From Croceibacterium_A sp965977975 (GTDB lineage Bacteria > Pseudomonadota > Alphaproteobacteria > Sphingomonadales > Sphingomonadaceae), in NCBI GenBank assembly GCA_965977975.1, contig CBHCZH010000027.1:1-31219 (forward strand): 31,219 nt of DNA, written 5' to 3'. The notes below the pieces were generated by a model. That model was given only the letters and a program-made list of their open reading frames with translations. It was not told the DNA's origin and made no database searches. A program made the position numbers and the translations under genes. This document shows positions 7,005 through 14,669 of this stretch, in pieces (within the stretch, counting starts at the first letter, position 1; each line of letters opens with the position of its first letter).

Positions 7005-8567
7005 ATGTCGGCCCAGCCGCCCTGCCCCGCGCCCGCCGTCCAGGCCGGCCTGCTCGTGCGCCTGCTGCGCGATCGCGCGGGCAATACGCTGGCGATGGCT
7101 GCCGCTGCGCTGTTCCCGCTTCTCGGCCTGATCGGCGGAGGAGTCGATATCGGGCGCGCCTATCTGTCGCAAAGCCGCCTGCAGCAGGCTTGCGATTCGG
7201 GCGTGCTGGCGGCCCGCAAGCGGCTTGGCACCGAAGTCGCGGTGACCGGCGATATCCCCGAAGAGGCCGCCGCTTCGGGCGAGCGGTTCTTCAACCTCAA
7301 TTTCCGCAACGGTGCCTACGGCACCGAAGAGCGCACCTTCCAGATGACTCTCGAAGAGGACTTCTCGATCGCCGGGCAGGCGACGGTCGAGGTCCCGACC
7401 ACGTTGATGGCGATCTTCGGCTACGACATGATGCCGGTCGAAGTCGAATGCGTCGCGCAACTCAACATGACCGACAGCGACATCATGCTGGTGCTCGACG
7501 TAACCGGGTCGATGGCACAGACGAACCCGGGCGACCCCGTTCCGAAGATCGTCGCGATGAAGGCCGTGGTCCGCAGCTTCCACCAGCAGGTGCTTGCCGC
7601 CGCGCCGCCGAGTTCGCAGATCCGCTTCGGGTTCGTCCCCTATTCGGCCAACGTCAACGTCGGCGGACTGCTCAAGGACGACTGGGTCAACACCGAGTGG
7701 GAATACCAGTCGCGCGCGTTTCATGTCACGACCGGATTGGGCATCCCTCAATGGCGCTACGACGCGATCGAAAAGGATGTCAGCAACTGGCGGACGGAAT
7801 CGAACGGCTGCATCGAGGAACGCGCCACTTACGAAATCGACGACTACGACCACGTCGATCTGACGCGCGCGCTCGATCTCGATATCGACCTGGTGCCGAC
7901 CGACGACGAGGATACCAAGTGGTCGCCGGCTTACCCCCATCTCATCTACGCGCGTTCGCTGACCTACTTCGGCGGGGGGTCGTTCACCACCGCGCAGATG
8001 GTCACCACCGCCGATTACGTCAGCCCGATGTTGATCGGCTCTGCGAGTTGCCCTGCGGCCGCGCGCAAGCTCGCGACGATGAGCGAGGCGCAGCTTAACG
8101 CCTACCTCGCGACGCTGGTCCCCACCGGGAACACCTACCACGACATCGGGATGATCTGGGGCGGCCGCCTGCTCTCGCCGACCGGCTTGTTCGCCGCCGA
8201 AAATGCCAACTCCGCGCGCTCGACGACGACGGCGCGCCATCTCGTGTTCATGACCGACGGCGAGACGGCGCCGCGAGACATCGTCTATTCGTCATACGGC
8301 CTCGAGCCGCTCGACCGCCGGCGCTGGAGCCCGTCTTCGCCGCTGACACTGACCCAGACCGTCGAGAACCGCTTCGCGTTCGCCTGCGAGGAAGTGAAGA
8401 AGCGCAACATCACCGTGTGGGTGGTCAGCTTCGGTATCGCGCCCAATCCGGTGCTGCAGGCCTGCGCGGGCGCGGACAAGTATTTCGCTGCCGACGACGC
8501 AGCCGAGCTGCAGCAAGCGTTCTCGTCGATCGCCGAGCGCATGGGCGAACTGAGAGTCACCCGGTGA
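7005..8567 (+). CDS. TadG-like protein with von Willebrand factor A domain
   Basis: This 520-residue protein starts with the TadG pattern: RDRAGNTLAMAAAALFPLLGLIGGGVDIGRAYLSQSRLQQACDSG, one membrane helix near residues 25-45. From about residue 160 a vWA domain begins with DIMLVLDVTGSMAQTNPGD, where DVTGS replaces the usual metal-site DxSxS and keeps Asp and Ser. HLVFMTDGETAP is the later metal-site Asp strand, and the domain continues to about residue 515 (KYFAADDAAELQQAFSSIAERMGEL). Such domains bind proteins or surfaces through magnesium or calcium. It leads the second trio and overlaps the next gene by GTGA. The 118-bp spacer before it holds TTTAACC at about 6953 and a GC-rich stretch but no clear terminator. 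Confidence 0.9.
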   Translation: MSAQPPCPAPAVQAGLLVRLLRDRAGNTLAMAAAALFPLLGLIGGGVDIGRAYLSQSRLQQACDSGVLAARKRLGTEVAVTGDIPEEAAASGERFFNLNFRNGAYGTEERTFQMTLEEDFSIAGQATVEVPTTLMAIFGYDMMPVEVECVAQLNMTDSDIMLVLDVTGSMAQTNPGDPVPKIVAMKAVVRSFHQQVLAAAPPSSQIRFGFVPYSANVNVGGLLKDDWVNTEWEYQSRAFHVTTGLGIPQWRYDAIEKDVSNWRTESNGCIEERATYEIDDYDHVDLTRALDLDIDLVPTDDEDTKWSPAYPHLIYARSLTYFGGGSFTTAQMVTTADYVSPMLIGSASCPAAARKLATMSEAQLNAYLATLVPTGNTYHDIGMIWGGRLLSPTGLFAAENANSARSTTTARHLVFMTDGETAPRDIVYSSYGLEPLDRRRWSPSSPLTLTQTVENRFAFACEEVKKRNITVWVVSFGIAPNPVLQACAGADKYFAADDAAELQQAFSSIAERMGELRVTR

Positions 8568-9169
8568 GGCGTTTGTGCTCCGCGCCGCGCCTCGCCGCAC
8601 TCGCCCGCGATACGCGAGGTGTCACGGTCGTCGAGTTCGCCGCGATCGCACCGGCGCTGCTGATGGTCCTGCTGGGCCTGATGGATCTCGCTTACAACCT
8701 CTACGCGACCACCGTTCTCGAAGGCGCAATCCAGGCTGCCGGGCGCGATTCGACCATACAGGGTGCCGAAACGCGGAGCGACGAGATCGACGACGAAGTG
8801 CGGGCCGCCGTGGAGAACATTGTACCTAACGCCTCGATCGCCTTCGATCGCCGTGCCTACGTCGACTTTTCCGATGTCACGCGACCGGAAGACTTCACCG
8901 ACAGCAACGAGGACGGAATCTGCAGCGAAGGCGAGCCGTTCGAGGATGCCAACGGCAACGGCACTTGGGACGAGGACCGCGGCAGGGCCGGCGGCGGGGG
9001 GGCCCGCGACGCGGTCCTCTATACCGTGACCGTCACATATCCGCGCGCCTTCCCGGTAATGGAGCTGCTTGGATTCGACGGTACCGTCACCGCCCGCTCG
9101 CGCACGGTCCTGCGCAATCAGCCCTACGGCGAGCAGAACAGCGCGGTAGCGGTAGGGAGCTGCGAATGA
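8564..9169 (+). CDS. TadE-family pseudopilin-like protein with two EF-hand-like calcium loops
   Basis: The protein has 201 residues from a GTG that overlaps the previous stop (GTGA); the frame is open upstream, but only inside the vWA gene. The leader RLAALARDTRG is followed by VTVVEFAAIAPALLMVLLGLMDLAYNLYATTVLEGAIQAAGR, the TadE pattern. The extracytoplasmic part holds two adjacent acidic loops: residues 113-124 (DSNEDGICSEGE) match the canonical 12-residue EF-hand loop, and residues 128-138 (DANGNGTWDED) look like a dockerin-type loop. A Gly-rich hinge (RAGGGGARD) follows. Calcium binding is predicted from this pattern and not proven. Confidence 0.85.
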   Translation: MRRLCSAPRLAALARDTRGVTVVEFAAIAPALLMVLLGLMDLAYNLYATTVLEGAIQAAGRDSTIQGAETRSDEIDDEVRAAVENIVPNASIAFDRRAYVDFSDVTRPEDFTDSNEDGICSEGEPFEDANGNGTWDEDRGRAGGGGARDAVLYTVTVTYPRAFPVMELLGFDGTVTARSRTVLRNQPYGEQNSAVAVGSCE

Positions 9170-9861
9170 CCCGGACCGCCATCCGCATGGCGCTGCGGCG
9201 CCTCGCCGTCTCCCAATCCGGAGTCGCCGCGACCGAATTCGCGATCGTCCTGCCGTTCCTGCTCGGCGTTGGCCTGATGGGTCTCGAAGTCGCCAACCGG
9301 GCAATCGTGCAGATGCAAGTCAGCCAACTCGCCGCGCATATCGCCGACAACGCCTCGCGCATCGGCGACACCTCGACGCTGCAGAACCGCAAGATCTACG
9401 AGAGCGACCTCAACGACTTGTTCGAGGGAGCAGAGATCCAGGCCGGTAGCCGGATCGGGCTGTTCGAAAGCGGCCGCGTCATCATCAGCAGCCTCGAGGT
9501 CGTACCCGACACCGAGGATCAGCAGTACATCCACTGGCAGCGGTGTCTCGGAGCCAAGGACCACACCTCGAGCTACGGCGTCGAAGGTGACGGGCTCGAT
9601 GGCGGTCTGGCCGGCATGGGCCCGGCCGGCGAAGAGGTCTGGGCCTTTCCGGACGAAGCAGTGATTTTCGTCGAGATCGCCTACGACTACCAGTCGCTGG
9701 TTGGCGAAACCTTTGGTTTCTCCGACGAGGTCAAGGCAACGGCGTCGTTCACGGTCCGCGACGACCGCGATCTGACGCAAATCTATCAGCGCGATCCCGA
9801 CGATCCCGATCCGGTGGCGAGTTGCGGCACTTCCAGCGGCTCAGCCGGTGCCGCCGGCTAG
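9166..9861 (+). CDS. TadE-family pseudopilin-like protein, last gene of second trio
   Basis: This 231-residue protein has the leader RRLAVSQSGVAATEFAIVLPFLLGVGLMGLEVANRAIVQMQVSQLAAHIADNASR, with Glu at the family position of the hydrophobic segment and a single membrane helix (about 17-40). The extracytoplasmic part contains ENxxC-free segments with just two Cys (near residues 126 and 222) and ends in a Gly/Ser/Ala-rich tail. The start is set by the ATGA overlap with the preceding gene. Its TAG stop shares the four bases CTAG at 9858-9861 with the stop of pdhB, which converges on it, so no terminator space exists between the two operons. Confidence 0.83.
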   Translation: MTRTAIRMALRRLAVSQSGVAATEFAIVLPFLLGVGLMGLEVANRAIVQMQVSQLAAHIADNASRIGDTSTLQNRKIYESDLNDLFEGAEIQAGSRIGLFESGRVIISSLEVVPDTEDQQYIHWQRCLGAKDHTSSYGVEGDGLDGGLAGMGPAGEEVWAFPDEAVIFVEIAYDYQSLVGETFGFSDEVKATASFTVRDDRDLTQIYQRDPDDPDPVASCGTSSGSAGAAG

Positions 9862-11258
9862 CCGCGATAGCAGACCTTCCTGACCGCAGCGGCAATGCGA
9901 GAGGAATCGATCAGCGCCAATGCCTCGAGATTGGCCGCATAGGGTAGCGGCACATCCTCGTTGCACACGCGCAGCACCGGCGCGTCGAGCAGATCGAACC
10001 CGTCCTCCATGCAGATCGCCATCACTTCCGAGGCAATCGAGCAGACCGGCCAGCCTTCCTCGGCGATCACCAGACGATTGGTCTTGCCGAGGCTGGCGAG
10101 GATCGTTTCCTTGTCGAGCGGACGCAAGGTCCTGAGATCGATCACTTCGGCATCGATCCCTTCGCCCGCCAACGCCTCGGCGGCCTCGAGCGCGAGCCCG
10201 ACGGCGATCGAATAAGTGACGATCGTCACATCCTTGCCCTCGCGGACAATTCGCGCCTTGCCGATCGGCAGCACGTGATCGTCAAGCTGCGCCAGCTCGA
10301 AAGTGCGCCCATAGACCAGCTCGTTCTCGAGGAACACGACCGGATCGTCGCTGCGGATCGCGGCTTTGAGCAAGCCCTTGGCATCGGATGCATCGTAAGG
10401 CGCGATCACGATCAGGCCTGGCACGCTGGCATACCAGGGCCCATAGTTCTGACTATGCTGCGCACCGACGCGGCTGGCGGCGCCGTTGGGACCGCGGAAC
10501 ACCACGGGGCAGCGCATCTGCCCGCCCGACATGTAATTGGTCTTGGCGGCCGAGTTTACGATGTGGTCGATGGCCTGCATCGCGAAGTTGAAGGTCATGA
10601 ACTCGACGACCGGACGCAAGCCGCCCATCGCGGCGCCCGTGCCGATGCCGGCAAAGCCATATTCGGTGATCGGTGTGTCGATCACCCGCTTCGGCCCGAA
10701 TTCCTCGAGCAGACCTTGGGTGACCTTGTAGGCGCCTTGATACTCGGCAACTTCTTCGCCCATCACGAACACACGCTCGTCGCGGCGCATCTCCTCGGCC
10801 ATCGCGTCGCGCAGCGCTTCGCGGACCGTTACCTTGATCATGTTGGTGCCGGCTGGGATGTCGGGATCAGCCGCGGGTTTCGCGGACGAAGCGAGCTTCT
10901 CGGTGCCTGACGGTGCCTTGCCTTTCGGCGCGCCCGATTCCTCGGCCTTATGATCGTCCCCGGGCGCTTCGACCTTGGCAGGAGCCGGGGCCGGAGAGAC
11001 GGCGGGCGCGTCGTCGCCCTCGCCCGACAGCATCGCGATCACGGTGCCGACCTTCACGTTCTCGCTCCCTTCGGGAACCAGGATCCTGCCGACAGTGCCT
11101 TCGTCGATCGACACGAACTCCATCGTCGCTTTGTCGGTCTCGATCTCGGCCAGCACGGTACCCGACGAGACGGCATCGCCTTCCTTCACCAGCCACTTGG
11201 CGAGCGTGCCTTCTTCCATCGTCGGCGAGAGCGCCGGCATCTTCAGCTCGATCGCCAT
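9858..11258 (-). CDS. pdhB: Pyruvate dehydrogenase E1 component beta subunit with N-terminal lipoyl domain
   Basis: This 466-residue subunit acts with PdhA in the pyruvate dehydrogenase complex, converting pyruvate to an acetyl group on lipoate. Residues 1-78 form a lipoyl domain, MAIELKMPALSPTMEEGTL, with the lipoylated Lys43 in EIETDKATMEF. A Pro/Ala linker follows (about 85-135), and then the transketolase-type beta domain with EEVAEYQGAYKVTQGLLEEFG, PITEYGFAGIGTGAA and IVIAPYDASDAKGLLKAAIR. A lipoyl domain fused to E1 beta is a known alphaproteobacterial arrangement. The ATG overlaps the pdhA stop (TGATG), so the two are coupled. No E2 gene is in the window. Confidence 0.97.
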   Translation of the reverse strand: MAIELKMPALSPTMEEGTLAKWLVKEGDAVSSGTVLAEIETDKATMEFVSIDEGTVGRILVPEGSENVKVGTVIAMLSGEGDDAPAVSPAPAPAKVEAPGDDHKAEESGAPKGKAPSGTEKLASSAKPAADPDIPAGTNMIKVTVREALRDAMAEEMRRDERVFVMGEEVAEYQGAYKVTQGLLEEFGPKRVIDTPITEYGFAGIGTGAAMGGLRPVVEFMTFNFAMQAIDHIVNSAAKTNYMSGGQMRCPVVFRGPNGAASRVGAQHSQNYGPWYASVPGLIVIAPYDASDAKGLLKAAIRSDDPVVFLENELVYGRTFELAQLDDHVLPIGKARIVREGKDVTIVTYSIAVGLALEAAEALAGEGIDAEVIDLRTLRPLDKETILASLGKTNRLVIAEEGWPVCSIASEVMAICMEDGFDLLDAPVLRVCNEDVPLPYAANLEALALIDSSRIAAAVRKVCYRG

Positions 11259-12376
11259 CAGTAGCTCTCCACCAGCACGTCGGTGTAGAGTTCGCCGGCG
11301 GCAGGCTCGGGCGAGCTTTCGGCGAAGTCGGCGGCCTCGGCCACTTGCGCGCGGATGCGCTTGTCGATGTCCTTCAGCTTATCCTCGTCAGCGCCCATCT
11401 TCAGCAATTCCGCCTTCGCGCCCTCGATCGGGTCGCTGTGCTCGCGCACGTTCTGCACTTCCTCGCGGGTCCGGTACTTGGCCGGATCGGACATCGAATG
11501 CCCGCGATAGCGGTAGGTGTTGAGCTCCAGCAGCACCGGCCCGTTGCCACCGCGAACGTGAGCGAACGCGACCTCGGCCGCCTGCCGCACCTCGAGCACG
11601 TCCATGCCGTTGACGTCCATCCCGGGGATGCGGAAGGCGGTGCCGCGACGGTAGAACTCCGTTTCGGCCGAGCTGCGCCGCACCGCTGTGCCCATCGCGT
11701 ACTGATTGTTCTCGATCGCGAACACGATCGGCAGCTTCCACAGGCTCGCCATGTTGAAGGTCTCGTAGACCTGGCCCTGGTTGGCGGCGCCGTCGCCGAA
11801 ATAGGCGAGGCACAGACCGCCGTCGTTGCGGTATTGGTGGGCCAATGCAAGCCCACCGCCGAGCGCGACCTGCGCACCGACGATACCGTGCCCGCCGTAG
11901 AACTTATGCTCGGTCGAGAACATGTGCATCGACCCGCCCTTGCCCCTCGAGATGCCCGCCTGGCGCCCGGTGAGCTCGGCCATGATGACCTTGGGATCGA
12001 TACCGTAGGCGAGCATGTGGCCGTGATCGCGATAGCCGGTGATCACGCTGTCCTTGTCGTTGTCGAGCGCCGACTGGAGGCCGATCGCGACCGCTTCCTG
12101 CCCGATGTAAAGGTGGCAGAACCCGCCGATCAGGCCGAGGCCGTAGAGCTGACCGGCCTTCTCCTCGAAGCGGCGGATGAGCAGCATCTGCTCGTAGAAG
12201 GTGAGCAATTCGTCCTTGCTCGCGCCGTAGCGGCGATCCTGCTCGAACAGTTCCTGCAGGCTGCGCAGCTCGAAATTTTCGCCCGATTTATCGGACTTTG
12301 CGGCAGCTTCTTGCGACGATGATTTGGCCGGTTTTCGGGTCGATTTACCGGTGCTCGAAGTGGCGGCTCGTGCCAA
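11258..12376 (-). CDS. pdhA: Pyruvate dehydrogenase E1 component alpha subunit
   Basis: This 372-residue protein has a Ser/Lys/Ala-rich N-terminal extension (about 1-35) that varies in the family. The thiamine diphosphate motif begins at GDGAANQGQVYE (194) and ends at NNQYAMGT (223). Other family marks are CHLYIGQEAVAIGL, SRGKGGSMHMFS, the GIVGAQ segment and the phosphorylation-loop region YRYRGHSMSDPAKYRTREEV. The start is TTG, with AGGGGA about 8 bp before it. It is transcribed with pdhB; the FtsB-like gene lies 103 bp upstream on the same strand. Confidence 0.96.
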   Translation of the reverse strand: MARAATSSTGKSTRKPAKSSSQEAAAKSDKSGENFELRSLQELFEQDRRYGASKDELLTFYEQMLLIRRFEEKAGQLYGLGLIGGFCHLYIGQEAVAIGLQSALDNDKDSVITGYRDHGHMLAYGIDPKVIMAELTGRQAGISRGKGGSMHMFSTEHKFYGGHGIVGAQVALGGGLALAHQYRNDGGLCLAYFGDGAANQGQVYETFNMASLWKLPIVFAIENNQYAMGTAVRRSSAETEFYRRGTAFRIPGMDVNGMDVLEVRQAAEVAFAHVRGGNGPVLLELNTYRYRGHSMSDPAKYRTREEVQNVREHSDPIEGAKAELLKMGADEDKLKDIDKRIRAQVAEAADFAESSPEPAAGELYTDVLVESY

Positions 12377-12479
12377 GGATGGTTCCCCTTATGGCGCCCG
12401 TGCGGGCGCAGGCTTCGGCTCGCCTATAGGCGGTCATCCGCGTCGCTGGCAACGCCCGGATTTCAGCGAAAATCGTCGG

Positions 12480-12803
12480 CTAGTCGGCCGGCTTTTCCAG
12501 CTCGAGCACATACTCGTCGGGATGCGCGACGTTCATGTTGCGACGCACGAGCTCGGTCGAAAGATCGGGGTCGACATGATCGGGGTCGAGCAGCGCGACG
12601 AGGTTCTTCAGCTTGTCGCGTTCCGCCTCGAGCCTGGCGATCCGTTCCTGCCGCTGCTCCAGCATGGCGATGTTCTCGCCCCACGACAGCAAGCCATAAG
12701 GACCGGCCAGCGTGAGGCCCGCGAGAAGCAGCAGGACGCCGAGCGCGCCGAAACGAGCAGCCTTCTCCCGAACCGCGTCGCGCTTTGTCATCACGGCATT
12801 CAT
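12480..12803 (-). CDS. FtsB/DivIC-like septum formation initiator protein
   Basis: The protein has 107 residues with a short basic cytoplasmic start (MNAVMTKRDAVREKAARF), one membrane helix (GALGVLLLLAGLTLAGPYGLLSWGEN) and a heptad-rich coiled coil (MLEQRQERIARLEAERDKLKNLVALL), followed by the family's short DPDHVDPDLSTELVRRNMNVAHPDEYVLEL. FtsB proteins link FtsL and FtsQ in the divisome. Being upstream of pdhA is a usual alphaproteobacterial arrangement from memory. It is divergent from hppD, with a 124-bp spacer. The ribosome site is weak. Confidence 0.9.
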   Translation of the reverse strand: MNAVMTKRDAVREKAARFGALGVLLLLAGLTLAGPYGLLSWGENIAMLEQRQERIARLEAERDKLKNLVALLDPDHVDPDLSTELVRRNMNVAHPDEYVLELEKPAD

Positions 12804-12927
12804 AATCCGACAGAATCACAGTTAATGCAGCGATTCAAGCGGTTTCGCGATGAAGCTGCGGTTATCCGCAAGATCGGCACTTCCACGTGTCTTGCCCCCT
12901 GTTCCGAAGAAGGTTACATTGGAAACT

Positions 12928-14028
12928 ATGTTCGACCTCTTCCACAACCCGCTCGGCCTCGACGGCTTCGAATTTCTTGAATTCTGCGCGCCCGAAAAGG
13001 GCGTGCTCGAGGCGGCGTTCGAGCAGATGGGCTTCAGCCTCGTCGCGCGTCATCGCAGCAAGGATGTCCAACTGTGGCGGCAGGGCCAGATAAACTTCGT
13101 CGCCAACTACGAACCCAAGAGTCCCGCGGCCTTCTTTGCGGCCGAGCACGGCCCATCGGCCTGCGGAATGGGCTTCCGCGTCCGCGACGCCGGCAAAGCC
13201 TATGCCGAGGCGCTCGCCCGGGGTGCCGAGCCTGTGGACGTCCGCACCGGGCCGATGGAGCTGAGCATCCCCGCTATCCGCGGAATCGGCCACTCGCTGA
13301 TCTATCTCGTCGACCGATATGAGGTCGACAACAACGGCGCGCTGTCGATCTGGGACATCGATTTCGTCTGGGAGCCGGGAATCGAAAAGCACCCCAAGGG
13401 GGCTGGCCTCGAGATGATCGATCACCTGACACACAACGTCTACGCGGGCCGCATGGCCCACTGGGCCAGCTTCTACGAGCGCATCTTCAACTTCCGCGAG
13501 ATCCGCTACTTCGACATCAAGGGGGAGTACACCGGCCTCACTTCGAAAGCGATGACTGCGCCCGACGGCAAGATCCGCATCCCGCTCAACGAGGAAGGCC
13601 AGAAGGGCGGCGGGCAGATCGAGGAGTACCTGCGCGAATTCAACGGCGAGGGCATCCAGCATATCGCCCTGTCATGCGGCGACCTCTATGCGGTGTGGGA
13701 CGAGCTCAAGGCCGGCGGCACTCCATTTGCTCCGCCTCCGCCGGATGCCTATTACGACATGCTCGAGGAGCGGTTGCCCGGCCACGGCGAGCCCATTGCC
13801 GAATTGCGCAAGCGCGGCATCCTGCTCGACGGCTCTACAGAGCACGGGGACCCTCGCCTGCTGCTGCAGATCTTCAGCCGGACGGTGATCGGCCCGGTGT
13901 TCTTTGAGTTTATCCAGCGCAAGAAGGACGAAGGCTTCGGCGAAGGCAATTTCACCGCGCTGTTCAAATCGATGGAAGAAGACCAGCTCCGCCGCGGCGC
14001 CTTGCAGGCGGACTCGAGCGACGACTGA
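12928..14028 (+). CDS. hppD: 4-hydroxyphenylpyruvate dioxygenase
   Basis: This non-haem iron enzyme turns 4-hydroxyphenylpyruvate into homogentisate in tyrosine breakdown. The 366-residue protein has two VOC halves. The iron ligands are visible: His166 in MIDHLTHNVYAGRM, His245 in GIQHIALSC and Glu327 in GPVFFEFIQRK. The start at 12928 (MFDLFHNPLGLDGFEFLEF) is chosen from family alignment; the frame stays open to 12850, but that extension (MKLRLSARS...) does not look like a domain. It is divergent from the FtsB-like gene. No other homogentisate-pathway gene is in the window. Confidence 0.97.
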   Translation: MFDLFHNPLGLDGFEFLEFCAPEKGVLEAAFEQMGFSLVARHRSKDVQLWRQGQINFVANYEPKSPAAFFAAEHGPSACGMGFRVRDAGKAYAEALARGAEPVDVRTGPMELSIPAIRGIGHSLIYLVDRYEVDNNGALSIWDIDFVWEPGIEKHPKGAGLEMIDHLTHNVYAGRMAHWASFYERIFNFREIRYFDIKGEYTGLTSKAMTAPDGKIRIPLNEEGQKGGGQIEEYLREFNGEGIQHIALSCGDLYAVWDELKAGGTPFAPPPPDAYYDMLEERLPGHGEPIAELRKRGILLDGSTEHGDPRLLLQIFSRTVIGPVFFEFIQRKKDEGFGEGNFTALFKSMEEDQLRRGALQADSSDD

Positions 14029-14114
14029 ACCGCAGCTCGCGCGGACAAAATCAATCCTCTTGCGCGACATGCGCCTTGCGGCCAGTAAGCAACCATCGGA
14101 TGAGGGGAGCGTTC

Positions 14115-14669
14115 ATGTCGAGTTTCGCGCAGCGCACAGCGATCGTGGCGGCGGCGATTTCGCTGGCGGCGCCAGCGACGCATGCGATGGCTCAAGCCGA
14201 TCGGGCGGCGGTCGTCGATATCCTGATCGAATGCGCGAAGATAGACGATCCGACCGCGCGCCTCGCCTGTTACGACAACAACATGCAGCGCGTCGGCGCC
14301 ACGCCGCGCGCCACAGTCCCTGGCCAAACGGTGAGAGGTGTCGTCGGGGGCGCCGCGCCGGTCGAGAGCCGGGGGTCCCAGGGCTTCGGCGCCGACGACG
14401 TCCGCGCCGACAGCCCGGAACGCTTCCAGCGTCCCGCCGGCCAAGTGCAAGAAATCCACCCGCGCGTGACGGCGGTGCGCGAGCGTGAACCCGGCGTCTA
14501 CCTCGTCACGCTGGAGGACGGCGCGCAATGGCTCTTCGCGGAAGGCGTGTCCTCGGGATTCCGCCTGCCGAAGCAAGGCGATACGATCGAGATCGAGCGC
14601 GGTTCGCTCGGCAGCTATCTGATGCGCATCGACGGTCAGGCGTCGGTTCCGGTGCGCCGAATCCGCTAG
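14115..14669 (+). CDS. Secreted protein of unknown function with CAKIDDPTARLACYD motif
   Basis: This 184-residue protein has a clear signal peptide (MSSFAQRTAIVAAAISLAAPATHAMA, cleavage likely after AMA). Just after it comes ILIECAKIDDPTARLACYDNN, a two-Cys motif found at the start of several small exported proteins. A low-complexity middle follows (about 60-115), then a C-terminal beta-rich segment with VYLVTLEDGAQWLFAE and DTIEIERGSLGSYLMRIDG. GGGGAG lies about 6 bp before the ATG at 14115; the frame is open to 14076 with no ribosome site. The stop shares CTAG with the stop of the convergent MarR-type regulator. The function is unknown. Confidence 0.75.
   Translation: MSSFAQRTAIVAAAISLAAPATHAMAQADRAAVVDILIECAKIDDPTARLACYDNNMQRVGATPRATVPGQTVRGVVGGAAPVESRGSQGFGADDVRADSPERFQRPAGQVQEIHPRVTAVREREPGVYLVTLEDGAQWLFAEGVSSGFRLPKQGDTIEIERGSLGSYLMRIDGQASVPVRRIR

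Noticed and set aside
11258..12376. Branched-chain 2-oxoacid dehydrogenase as an alternative for the E1 pair
   Set aside because: The lipoyl domain fused to the beta subunit and the PdhA-type motifs favour pyruvate dehydrogenase.
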